From NCBI RefSeq assembly GCF_000348785.1, contig NC_020520.1, positions 1,922,001-1,986,000 on the forward strand: a stretch of DNA of 64,000 nt, read 5' to 3'. Every line of letters begins with the position of its first letter. Within the stretch, counting starts at the first letter, position 1. A model generated the notes under the pieces. That model ran no database searches and had not been told where the DNA came from. It saw only the letters and a program-made list of their open reading frames with translations. Positions 51,819-60,587 of the stretch are shown in pieces. Made by a program: the position numbers and the translations under genes. This DNA comes from Ilumatobacter coccineus YM16-304. Its GTDB lineage: Bacteria; Actinomycetota; Acidimicrobiia; Acidimicrobiales; Ilumatobacteraceae.

Positions 51819-53603
51819 ATGCTGAAGTCGCTCGGCGCGACCCTGCTCCAAGTGACGCAGCGGCTGCGCCCCGAAGACGGCCCGTCCGGGTCGGGTCACT
51901 ACGACCGCGCCGAGTTCGCGGCCCGCCGGACCGAGCGTCGTCGTCGACGCAAGACGTTCATCGTCCTGACCGTCGTCTTCGTCGTGATGGTCGGCGTCTT
52001 CAGCGGCCTGTTCCACGAACTGATGGACCGCGAGGGCCGTTCGTTCTCGTGGCCGACCAGCATCTACTGGACGCTGACCACGATGACGACGCTCGGTTTC
52101 GGCGACATCACGTTCGAATCCGACGCCGGGCGCATCTTCTCGGTCGTCGTGCTGCTGTCCGGGTCGACGTTCCTGCTGGTGATGTTGCCATTCGTGTTCA
52201 TCCAGTTCGTGTTCATCCCGTGGATGAACGAACGCGATCGACGCCGGGCGCCGCGCAAGCTGCCGTCGTCGACGACCGGGCACGTCATCGTCACCGCCAC
52301 AGGACCGGTCGAGGAGGCACTGATCGACCGGGCCGACCAGGCCGAAGTTCCCTACGTCGTGATCGTCGAAGACGTCGATGCAGCCGGACGGTTCCACGAC
52401 GAGGGACGCACGGTGATGGTCGGCGCGCTCGACGACCCGAACACGTACATCAACGCACGCGTCGACCAGGCCGCGGTCGTGGTCGCGACGCAGAACGATC
52501 AGACGAACACCAACATCGCCTTCACCGTCCGCGAGATCGCGCCGAACGTCGACATCGTGGCCAGCGCCAACTCGCCGGCCTCGGTCGACATCTTGGAGAT
52601 CGCAGGCGCCGACAGCGTCGTACAACTCGGCGAGATCCTCGGCGAGGCGATGGCAGCCCGCACGCTCGGCGTCGGCGGACGCAGCCACCGGATCGGGGCA
52701 TTCGCCGGTCTGCAGATCGCCGAGGCCGGCGCGGCCGGCACCGACCTCATCGATCACACGCTGGCCGAGTCACGGCTCCGGGCACGTTTCGGGGTCGGCA
52801 TCATCGGAGTGTGGGACCGCGGCAAGTTCGAGGTGGCGACGGCCGACACGCGTCTGCGCGACTCGTCGATGCTGCTGCTCGCCGGCACCGACGACCAGCT
52901 CGCCGCGTACGACCGGGAGTTCGTCACCGCCTCGCCCAAGGCGACCAAGGCAGTGATCATCGGGGGCGGTCGAGTCGGGCGAGCGGTCGGGCGCGCCATC
53001 GGCGACGAGGGCATCGAGTTCTCGATCGTCGACAAGTTGGCCGAACGACAGCGCGACGGGGTGCGCTACGTCATCGGCGACGCCGCCGACCGCGAGATCC
53101 TCGAAGAGGCCGGTATCGACGACGCCGCCGCCGTCTTGATCACCACCCACGACGACAACGTCAACGTGTACCTGACGCGTTACTGCCGCGGGCTGCGACC
53201 CGACGTGCGGATCGTGTCTCGTGCACGGCTGGACCGCAACGTCTCGACGCTCTACCGGGCCGGTGCCGACGCCGTGCTGTCGTATGCCGGAACCGGATCG
53301 GCTGCGATCTGGAACCACTTCCGCGGTGACGAGACGCTGCTCGTCGCCCACGGACTCAACATCTTCCGGGCGCCCGTCCCGCGCGAGCTCGTCGGGCGAA
53401 CGCTCGCCGAGGCGCACGTGTACCGCCGCACCCAGTGCAACGTCGTCGCGGTCGAGACCGACGGCGTGATCAGCGGCAACCCCGACGCTCACGCTCCGCT
53501 CCCGGCGAGCGGCGAACTGATCCTCGTCGGCACCGACGAAGCCGAAGCCAAGTTCTCCGACGTGTACGCCCATGCCCGTCGGCGTCGCCGCCAAGCCGAG
53601 TGA
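51819..53603 (+). CDS. Two-TM potassium channel with two RCK (TrkA) modules
   Basis: 594 residues. TM1 about 47-65, selectivity filter TLGFGD at 91-96 (TxGFGD rather than TxGYGD), TM2 about 105-128. Then comes RCK module 1 (about 150-370) and module 2 (about 372-590); the second has the intact Rossmann loop IIGGGRVGRAVG while the first has the eroded VTATGPVEEA. Each ends in a TrkA-C-like part. A K+ channel gated by cytosolic ligand such as NAD(H) or Ca2+. The start fits a basic helix before TM1. Confidence 0.92.
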   Translation: MLKSLGATLLQVTQRLRPEDGPSGSGHYDRAEFAARRTERRRRRKTFIVLTVVFVVMVGVFSGLFHELMDREGRSFSWPTSIYWTLTTMTTLGFGDITFESDAGRIFSVVVLLSGSTFLLVMLPFVFIQFVFIPWMNERDRRRAPRKLPSSTTGHVIVTATGPVEEALIDRADQAEVPYVVIVEDVDAAGRFHDEGRTVMVGALDDPNTYINARVDQAAVVVATQNDQTNTNIAFTVREIAPNVDIVASANSPASVDILEIAGADSVVQLGEILGEAMAARTLGVGGRSHRIGAFAGLQIAEAGAAGTDLIDHTLAESRLRARFGVGIIGVWDRGKFEVATADTRLRDSSMLLLAGTDDQLAAYDREFVTASPKATKAVIIGGGRVGRAVGRAIGDEGIEFSIVDKLAERQRDGVRYVIGDAADREILEEAGIDDAAAVLITTHDDNVNVYLTRYCRGLRPDVRIVSRARLDRNVSTLYRAGADAVLSYAGTGSAAIWNHFRGDETLLVAHGLNIFRAPVPRELVGRTLAEAHVYRRTQCNVVAVETDGVISGNPDAHAPLPASGELILVGTDEAEAKFSDVYAHARRRRRQAE

Positions 53604-53628
53604 GCGGCTGAGGACCCGACGGACGGGT

Positions 53629-54399
53629 TCAGTGAAGTCCCGTGCCGGTGCCGGTGCGCAGGCCGCCGTCGCGAGCGGCGAGCGCCGCGCCGACGATGCC
53701 GGCATTGTTGCGGAAGTGCGCGACGTGGATCGACGCATCGACATCGAGTTTGTCGCCGAACTTGTGCAGCTTCTTGCTCGCACCGCCACCGAGGATGAAG
53801 TGGGCCGGGGTGAACACCCGCGCCACTCGTTGCAGGAAGTAGTTGAACCGCTCACCCCACTCGTCCCAACCGAGACCGTCGGCCTTCCGCGCCCGGTCGC
53901 CCGCATAGAACTCGATCGGTTCGCCGTCGTGGCCCGGCATCCGACCCAGTTCGATGTTCGGGATCAGCATGCCGTCGAAGAAGACGCCGGAGCCGAGACC
54001 CGTGCCGATCGTGATCATGATCGTCGTCCCCGACAGCCCGCGCCCTGCGCCGAGCGTCATCTCGGCGATCCCGGCGACATCGGCGTCGTTGTGCACCACG
54101 AACTCGAGACCGGTCGCCTCGCCGAAGAGCTCATCGACCTGCGTGCCGCGCCAGGCGGTGTCGATGTTGCCGGCGGTGAGCGACTTCCCCTCGACGACGA
54201 CCGTCGGGAAACTGCAGCCGACCGGGCCGCTGTAGTCGAGATGGGAGACGATCTGCTGCACGACACCCGCGATGTTCGCCGGTGTCGGCGGCGTCGGTGT
54301 CTCGATGCGGATCCGCTCGCTCAGCAATTCGCCGGACTGGGTGTCGACGATCGCGCCCTTCACACCCGATCCGCCCACGTCGATTCCGAGGATGCTCAC
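53629..54399 (-). CDS. ppgK: Polyphosphate glucokinase
   Basis: 256 residues. ROK fold with [15 protein letters not shown], the polyphosphate/ATP loop [12 protein letters not shown], catalytic Asp in VHNDADVAG and [12 protein letters not shown], characteristic of actinobacterial PpgK that phosphorylates glucose with polyphosphate or ATP. The zinc-binding ROK Cys motif is absent, as is normal for PpgK. Convergent with the potassium channel gene. Confidence 0.93.
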   Translation of the reverse strand: MSILGIDVGGSGVKGAIVDTQSGELLSERIRIETPTPPTPANIAGVVQQIVSHLDYSGPVGCSFPTVVVEGKSLTAGNIDTAWRGTQVDELFGEATGLEFVVHNDADVAGIAEMTLGAGRGLSGTTIMITIGTGLGSGVFFDGMLIPNIELGRMPGHDGEPIEFYAGDRARKADGLGWDEWGERFNYFLQRVARVFTPAHFILGGGASKKLHKFGDKLDVDASIHVAHFRNNAGIVGAALAARDGGLRTGTGTGLH

Positions 54400-54514
54400 G
54401 CCAAAACTCGCTGCTCACACTGGTGCATCGCCGGAACGTAGCAGGCGCCCGAGCGGCAGGCACTCGGTGCGCGCCGACCTTCAAGGTGACGGGCCGAGCG
54501 GTCGATGATGAACC

Positions 54515-55399
54515 ATGCCTGGACGTCGGACGGTCATCGAGCGCTTCTGCGCGTGCGCCGTCGCGCTCGTCGCCGTTCTGACCGCGTCGATCCAAGACGT
54601 AGCGGATGCGGTCGACGACACGCCACCGGCGGCCGAATCGAGCGCCTTGCCAACCACCGACCCTCTGCGCGACCTCGCCGGGCTCGACGGGACGGCGGCC
54701 GGCGCGCTCGCCACCGCCACACGCGTCGATCCTCCGAAACAGCGTGTGCTGATGGTCGGCGACTCGACCCTCGCCGCCGTGCGCAATGCCACCGCGTCGC
54801 AGGCGCTCCTCGTCGGATTCGACCCCGTCCTCGACGCGCAGGGATGCCGCCGGCTCGTGTGGCCGTCGTGCTGGAGCGACAGCGACCTGCGCACACCGAA
54901 CACCGTCGAAGAGGCGATCCTCGGCACGCCCGGCCCGCTCGACGTGGTCGTCGTGATGTCGGGCCACAACGACTGGCACGACCCGTTCGGGTCGTTCGTC
55001 GACACGATCATGAACGCTGCCCGATCGAAGGGCGCGACGCGTGTTGTCTGGCTGACGCTCAGCGTCGGTCAGCAGCCGGGGTCGGGCGCGACGGCGATCG
55101 GTGTGTACGAGGAGAACACCCGTCTGCTGTGGGCGTCGGCTCCTCGCCACCCCGACCTCGTCGTCGCGGACTGGCGGACGTACAACCAGCGTTCGGCGGG
55201 CTGGATGAGCCCCGACGGGGTGCACCTCGAGACGAGGGGAGCGTTCGGCCTCGCCGACTACATCTCGCGGTGGATCGCTCACCTCGACGGCCGAGCGTGC
55301 ACCGCACCGCTCGACCCGGGTGGCCCGGTGGCGACGCCGTGCCCGAACCCGAACACGATGACCCGCGTTCCCAACATCACCGGCCTCTACGGAATCTGA
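54515..55399 (+). CDS. Secreted SGNH-type hydrolase
   Basis: 294 residues. Signal peptide (about 1-32). SGNH blocks: MVGDSTLAAV with nucleophile Ser84, SGHNDW with the block III Asn, and DGVHLE with Asp/His. Cys pairs (AQGCRRLVWPSC) suggest an exported protein. Related proteins deacetylate surface polysaccharide or hydrolyse esters. The stop codon lies inside a 15-bp tandem repeat. Confidence 0.82.
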   Translation: MPGRRTVIERFCACAVALVAVLTASIQDVADAVDDTPPAAESSALPTTDPLRDLAGLDGTAAGALATATRVDPPKQRVLMVGDSTLAAVRNATASQALLVGFDPVLDAQGCRRLVWPSCWSDSDLRTPNTVEEAILGTPGPLDVVVVMSGHNDWHDPFGSFVDTIMNAARSKGATRVVWLTLSVGQQPGSGATAIGVYEENTRLLWASAPRHPDLVVADWRTYNQRSAGWMSPDGVHLETRGAFGLADYISRWIAHLDGRACTAPLDPGGPVATPCPNPNTMTRVPNITGLYGI

Positions 55400-55435
55400 G
55401 ACCGCGGAATCTGAGACCGCGAAATCTGAGCTCGC
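55391..55435. repeat. 15-bp tandem repeat over the SGNH hydrolase stop codon
   Basis: Units GGAATCTGAGACCGC (twice, identical) and GAAATCTGAGCTCGC. Each unit contains a TGA in the same register, so the gene still stops at the first one. Recent duplication is likely. Confidence 0.75.
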
Positions 55436-55470
55436 GACGCCGCTGCGCAGGCCGGCGACTCGGCCACCTG

Positions 55471-56868
55471 TCAGCGTGACGGCGCGGCGTCGCGACGGAA
55501 CATCGCCGAACCGAGTGCGCCGAACAGTCCGACGACCACCAGCATCCAGATCGGATCGCGGTTGGTCGCCACCTCGCCACGCGTGCCCGACGCGATCCAG
55601 GCCACGGCGATCGCCGAACCGAGCGCACCGCCGATCCGTTGGAACGTGTGGATCAGCGCGGTCGCGGTGGCGAGTCGTTCGGGTGGAACGTGCGACGTAC
55701 CGGCACCGGTGAGCGGCGGCCAGACGGTCGCCATACCGATACCCGCTCCGACCAGCGCCGGGCCGAGCACCCACCAGTTGGTGTCGGCGCCCAGTCCGAT
55801 TGCCGGTACGGCGAACAGTGCGGCGTAGAGGAGCGCCCCGGGAACCATGACCCGCCGGAACCCGAACCGGTCGATGGCGTTGCCGGCCGGAACGACGACG
55901 ACCGACATGCACAACGGCATCAGGCACGCGGCGATCGCCGCCGAGAGCAGACTGAGTTCCCAGAGATCAGTCAGCAGCGTCAGGACGATCAACCAGTGGG
56001 CGAAGAACCCGATGGCCGTCGTGAGACTCAGCACACAGGCGAGCGCCATGTTGCGCTCACAGAGCAGGTCGAGCGGAATCACCGGGTCGACCCGACCGGC
56101 GGAGCGTTGGACGGCGATGGCGATCAGCGCCACCGCCGATGCGGCGACCAGCAACGCCCGAGACGACAGCCAACCCCAGTCGTTGCCCTCGACGAGCACG
56201 AGCACCAGCAAGCCGAGGCCGAGCACGATCGTGATCGCACCGAACAGATCGAGCGGAGTCGCGACCGTCCTCGCCGGTGCGGTCTTCGGTGCCGTCCACG
56301 CGAGCACAGCGATCGAGCCGGCGAGCGTGGCGAACACGATGAACGCCGCGCGCCACGATCCGACGTCGACGAGGAGGCCCGCCAGGGGAGCGCCGACCAC
56401 CCCGGCAACTGCGGTCACCGCACCCCAGATGCCGATGGTTCGACTGCGCTGATGGTGCGGCACGTCGCGCAGGATCAGCGCAAACGAACTCGGTGACATC
56501 ACCGACAGCGAGAGCGCCTGCATGGCTCGCGCCGCAACCAGCATCCAGAGCGTCGGCGAGACCGCGGCGATCAACGAGAACACGGTGAAGCCGGTCACGC
56601 CCGTTCGGAACAACCGCTCGTGACCGAACCGATCCGCCAGACGCCCGGCCTGGAGCAGGACGCCTGCTCCGACGATCCCGGCGACGGTCAGCGTCCACGA
56701 CGCGGCCGCGCCGTTTCCTCCGCCGATCGTGTCGCGGATCTCGGGGAAAACGACGAACGACGCCGTGGCCTCGAGCCCGCCGACGGAGGCGCCGGCGAGC
56801 GCCGCGACCTGGATCCGAGATCGTCGGACCGGTGTGGCCGCCACGGATGTTGTGTCATCGACGAGCAA
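55471..56868 (-). CDS. MFS drug:H+ antiporter (DHA2-like)
   Basis: 465 residues with about fourteen hydrophobic segments, as in DHA2/EmrB-QacA exporters. Motif A is GRLADRFGHERLF; WGAVTAVAGVVGAPLAGLLVDVGSWR holds the antiporter motif C, given here only to its Gly/Pro core (GAPLAG). Alone, reading toward the SGNH gene. Substrate unknown. Confidence 0.9.
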   Translation of the reverse strand: MLVDDTTSVAATPVRRSRIQVAALAGASVGGLEATASFVVFPEIRDTIGGGNGAAASWTLTVAGIVGAGVLLQAGRLADRFGHERLFRTGVTGFTVFSLIAAVSPTLWMLVAARAMQALSLSVMSPSSFALILRDVPHHQRSRTIGIWGAVTAVAGVVGAPLAGLLVDVGSWRAAFIVFATLAGSIAVLAWTAPKTAPARTVATPLDLFGAITIVLGLGLLVLVLVEGNDWGWLSSRALLVAASAVALIAIAVQRSAGRVDPVIPLDLLCERNMALACVLSLTTAIGFFAHWLIVLTLLTDLWELSLLSAAIAACLMPLCMSVVVVPAGNAIDRFGFRRVMVPGALLYAALFAVPAIGLGADTNWWVLGPALVGAGIGMATVWPPLTGAGTSHVPPERLATATALIHTFQRIGGALGSAIAVAWIASGTRGEVATNRDPIWMLVVVGLFGALGSAMFRRDAAPSR

Positions 56869-56906
56869 GTTCCCGAACGTACCGAACGCTCGATTCGCGT
56901 CACGTA

Positions 56907-56939
56907 CCGGACGGTTTGTCTCAGAGACAAACCGTCCGG
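56907..56939. terminator. 33-nt palindromic element, copy 3
   Basis: Identical to copies at 25846 and 27179. It lies between two minus-strand genes, just after the stop of the NAD(P)-binding gene and upstream of the MFS gene. Confidence 0.75.
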
Positions 56940-56943
56940 TGGG

Positions 56944-57618
56944 TCAGGCGAGGGTGCGGACGGCGTCGGGGATCGGTGTCGACCCCGAGATCACCTCGAC
57001 GGTTCGGTCAGCGCCGGTACCCGAGTCGATCAGTTCGGCGAGCACCTCGGCGACGTCGCGGCGCGGGATCTCGGCCCGGTCGACGCTCTCGGCGAGGGTG
57101 ACCTCGCCTGTCGCATCGTCGTCGGTGAGACCACCGGGTCGAACGATCGTGTACGCGAGCGCCGACTGCTCCGCTGTGACACGCACGGCGACGTCGGCAT
57201 CGTGCTTGGCCTGGAGATAGATGCCGAAGGTGTCGTCGTCGTCGATGTCGGACGGGGGATCATCGGCGCCCATCGAACTGATGATGACGAAGCGGCCGGC
57301 ACCCACGCGAGCGGCCGACTCCACCGACGCGATCGCGCCGTCGCGGTCGAGCGAACGCTTGCGTTCGGCCCCGCTACCAGGTCCGGCTCCGGCGGCGAAC
57401 ACGACCACGTCGCTGTCGGCCAGCGCGGCGTCGAGTGCCGAAGCATCGGCCTCCTCCACGTCGCACTCGACCGGTTCGGCGCCATCGGAACGCAGGTCGT
57501 CGAACTGGTCGGACGAACGCACCAGCCCACGCACGGAATGGCCTCGATCGACGAGTTTCGTGGTCAGCTGGCGGGCGATCTGGCCGTGGCCGCCGACGAT
57601 GGAGACGAGAAGTGACAT
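56944..57618 (-). CDS. NAD(P)-binding protein (atypical SDR, NmrA/YwnB-like)
   Basis: 224 residues. Rossmann loop VGGHGQIARQL, then VRGLVRS, VVVFAAGAG, VIISSMGAD and YTIVRPGGLTDDDATG, the arrangement of short NAD(P)H-binding atypical SDRs such as YwnB and YhfK. Their role is often redox sensing or flavin reduction. It is followed 4 bases after its stop by the 33-nt palindrome. Confidence 0.88.
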   Translation of the reverse strand: MSLLVSIVGGHGQIARQLTTKLVDRGHSVRGLVRSSDQFDDLRSDGAEPVECDVEEADASALDAALADSDVVVFAAGAGPGSGAERKRSLDRDGAIASVESAARVGAGRFVIISSMGADDPPSDIDDDDTFGIYLQAKHDADVAVRVTAEQSALAYTIVRPGGLTDDDATGEVTLAESVDRAEIPRRDVAEVLAELIDSGTGADRTVEVISGSTPIPDAVRTLA

Positions 57619-57676
57619 GGCAGGGCCGTACCCGTTCGACCCCGTCGGTCAAACAGCGCGCGCCTACGGTTGCGCG

Positions 57677-58480
57677 ATGAGCGAACACGAACACCTGCTC
57701 CTCGACGTCGAGGATTCGATCGCCACCATCACGATCGACCGTGCCGAGAAGCGCAACGCGATGACCTTCGAGATGCTCAACGGCTTCATCTCGCTCGTGC
57801 GAGAAGCAGGGGAGCGAGACGACGTCCGAGTCGTGATCGTCACCGGGCGACCCGGCGTGTTCTGCGCAGGAATCGACCTCGCCGCGCTCGCCGGAGCGAC
57901 CGGCAGCCTCACGGCCGACGACGAGCCACAGGTGCGCGGCGAAGCCGACGAAGCCGACGTGTGGTGGCCGCTCGTCTCGTGCCCCAAGCCCGTCATCGGA
58001 GCGATCGACGGCCCTGCCGTCGGCATGGGAGCCGAGTTCTCCAGCCAGTGCGACGTCCGTATCGGCACCCCCAACAGCCGCTTCGCCTGGAACTTCGCGC
58101 ACCGCGGGCTCGTCCCCGACACCGGTGCCGGCACCTGGCTGCTGCCACGCCTCGTCGGCCATCAGCGGGCACTCCAGTTGTTGTACTCCGGCGAGTTCAT
58201 CAGCGCCGACGACGCCCTCGACATCGGCTACCTCGCCGAGATCGTCCCGGCCGACGACCTGCAACAGCGTGCTCGCGAACTGGCCCAATCGTTCCTCGTC
58301 GGCTCGCCGTTCTCACACCGACGCATGAAAGAACTCGTCTACGAAGGACTCGCTCGCGACGTCGGCGCACACATGGAAGCACACGTCGCCGCGCTCAAGC
58401 AGTGCTTCTCGTCGAACGACCACAAGGAAGGCGTTGCGTCGTTCCTCGAACGTCGCCCGGCCACCTTCACGGGCACCTGA
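57677..58480 (+). CDS. Enoyl-CoA hydratase/isomerase family protein
   Basis: 267 residues from the ATG at 57677. Oxyanion segments PGVFCAGIDLAAL and PAVGMGAEFSSQCDVRI; catalytic Glu is not at its usual place (HRGLVPDTGAGTW has Asp), as in several isomerase-type relatives. Cytosolic, acts on acyl-CoA. Not linked to the island's hydratase by position; sequence identity is moderate. Confidence 0.9.
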   Translation: MSEHEHLLLDVEDSIATITIDRAEKRNAMTFEMLNGFISLVREAGERDDVRVVIVTGRPGVFCAGIDLAALAGATGSLTADDEPQVRGEADEADVWWPLVSCPKPVIGAIDGPAVGMGAEFSSQCDVRIGTPNSRFAWNFAHRGLVPDTGAGTWLLPRLVGHQRALQLLYSGEFISADDALDIGYLAEIVPADDLQQRARELAQSFLVGSPFSHRRMKELVYEGLARDVGAHMEAHVAALKQCFSSNDHKEGVASFLERRPATFTGT

Positions 58481-58534
58481 TCAGCCAAGGGCTGCGGCCG
58501 AAACGGGGGCACCGGTCCGACATACACTCCGGGC

Positions 58535-59008
<474 letters not shown>

Positions 59009-59082
59009 CCATCGACGAGCCGCCACGCGCCGGTGCGTTTCTCGCCGCATCGTCACGGCCGTGACAACTACGGTCGAATTGC

Positions 59083-59733
59083 ATGAGACGTTCCGTGATG
59101 CTTTCGATCGCAGCGGCGCTTCTGGTGACGGCCGGATGCGGCGGAGACGACGACGAGTCGACCGCCCTGTCCGACGACGCCACGCCTACCGCTGACGCCA
59201 CGCCTGCCGCTGACGCCGACGAGGCGGAGACCGACGAGGCCGACACCTCTGCCGAACCCGCCGACGATGCAGCCACCGCCGACGAGTCCGAGCCGGCGCC
59301 CGAATCGGACGCTCCCGCCGCCCCGACCGGAGCCGGATCGGCGACCGTGACGATGCAGGGCGAGACGTATCGGTTCGAACAGATCGAGCCCGGTCCCGAC
59401 GACGACTACTACGTGTTCTGCACCGTGGTCGCCGGCTCCCTGCAAGCCGTACTGCGGCAGGTCGACGATGGAGGCAACACCGTCGACGGTGAGCTGTCGG
59501 TGATTCTCCTCGAGCCGGGTGGCCCCTACGAGCAGACCGGCGACCCCGCCGAAGTGCAACTCAGCCTGGGCAACCGCTTCCTGCGCTACAACGAAGGCGA
59601 CCCGATCGCTGCGCCGTCGAGTGGCGCCGCTGGTGGAGGCACCGTGACCCTCCAAGAGACGGGCACCTTCGATGGCGAGACCGGTGAGACCGCGACCACT
59701 GCGGTCGAGGCGACCATCGAGGTGTCGTGCTGA
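59083..59733 (+). CDS. Small secreted lipoprotein
   Basis: 216 residues. Lipobox VTAGC (Cys19) followed by an acidic, Ala-rich linker (about 20-82). The folded part (about 85-216) is beta-rich with VTMQGETYRFEQI and a Cys pair (FCTVV, VSC at the end). Resembles actinobacterial lipoprotein antigens of the LpqH kind only in layout. Function unknown. Confidence 0.72.
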   Translation: MRRSVMLSIAAALLVTAGCGGDDDESTALSDDATPTADATPAADADEAETDEADTSAEPADDAATADESEPAPESDAPAAPTGAGSATVTMQGETYRFEQIEPGPDDDYYVFCTVVAGSLQAVLRQVDDGGNTVDGELSVILLEPGGPYEQTGDPAEVQLSLGNRFLRYNEGDPIAAPSSGAAGGGTVTLQETGTFDGETGETATTAVEATIEVSC

Positions 59734-59772
59734 CCCACACGAACTGATCGACGCGTCGCCAGCGGCAGGCGG

Positions 59773-60534
59773 TCAGCGGACCAGGAGCAGTTGGAGCTCG
59801 AGGACGCCGAAGTCGTCGACCGACACGACGATCTGACTGTCGGGAACGTCGACGCCGTAGTCGCTGAACGTGATGTCGGTGGAGCCGACGATCACGATCG
59901 TGTCGGCCACGAGCTGTGCGTCGAGGCCGATCTCGACGTCACGGGTCGTGCCGTGAATGGTGAGCTGCCCGGTTCCGGTCGCTGCGAACGGCTCTCCGGC
60001 GAGCGCGGCATCGGTGAGTTCGATCGGCTCGGTGAGCGCGAACGACGCCGTCGGGTACTCGCCGGTGTCGAGCGCGTCCTGCACGTTGTGGTCACGCCGC
60101 GAGTCCTCGGTGGTGATCGTGGTGACGTCGACGTCGAACGTCACGTCGGTCACCGTGGTGCCGTCGATCACGATGCCGCCCTCGACGTCTCCCGTGCGAC
60201 CGACCGCCGTGGTCGAACCGATTCCGCTCAGTTCCTCCTCGATCCGGAAGCCGACGAACGATCCGGTGGCCGACTCGTAGTCGAAGTCGCCCGACGTCGT
60301 GTCGACCGTCCAGGTGCCGCTGAGGTCGGTCGCGGTCACCGCGGCGACCTCGCCGGAAGGCGTTGCGGTGCCGTCGTCAGCTGCAGCGTCGGCGGTGATG
60401 ACCGATTCGGTGGCTGCCTCGAGACTCACCTCGTCGACGGGATCGCCACGGAAGAACCACCACACACCGGCGGCGGCGACCAACAGCACGGCGACGGTGG
60501 CCGCGGCGAGCACTTTCAACAGTTTCGAGTTCAT
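59773..60534 (-). CDS. YceI-family protein with membrane anchor
   Basis: 253 residues. One N-terminal membrane helix (about 6-28) and a linker, then the YceI lipocalin-like barrel (about 68-250): LSGTWTVDTTSGDFDYES, GSFVGFRIEEEL, GTTVTDVTFDVDVTTI and GTGQLTIHGTTRDVEI. YceI proteins bind polyisoprenoids or amides outside the cytoplasm. Extracytoplasmic here. Confidence 0.9.
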   Translation of the reverse strand: MNSKLLKVLAAATVAVLLVAAAGVWWFFRGDPVDEVSLEAATESVITADAAADDGTATPSGEVAAVTATDLSGTWTVDTTSGDFDYESATGSFVGFRIEEELSGIGSTTAVGRTGDVEGGIVIDGTTVTDVTFDVDVTTITTEDSRRDHNVQDALDTGEYPTASFALTEPIELTDAALAGEPFAATGTGQLTIHGTTRDVEIGLDAQLVADTIVIVGSTDITFSDYGVDVPDSQIVVSVDDFGVLELQLLLVR

Positions 60535-60587
60535 GTTCGCAACGTACGAACCGAACTTGTGGAGACTCTGTGAACCTCCGGTGAGGT

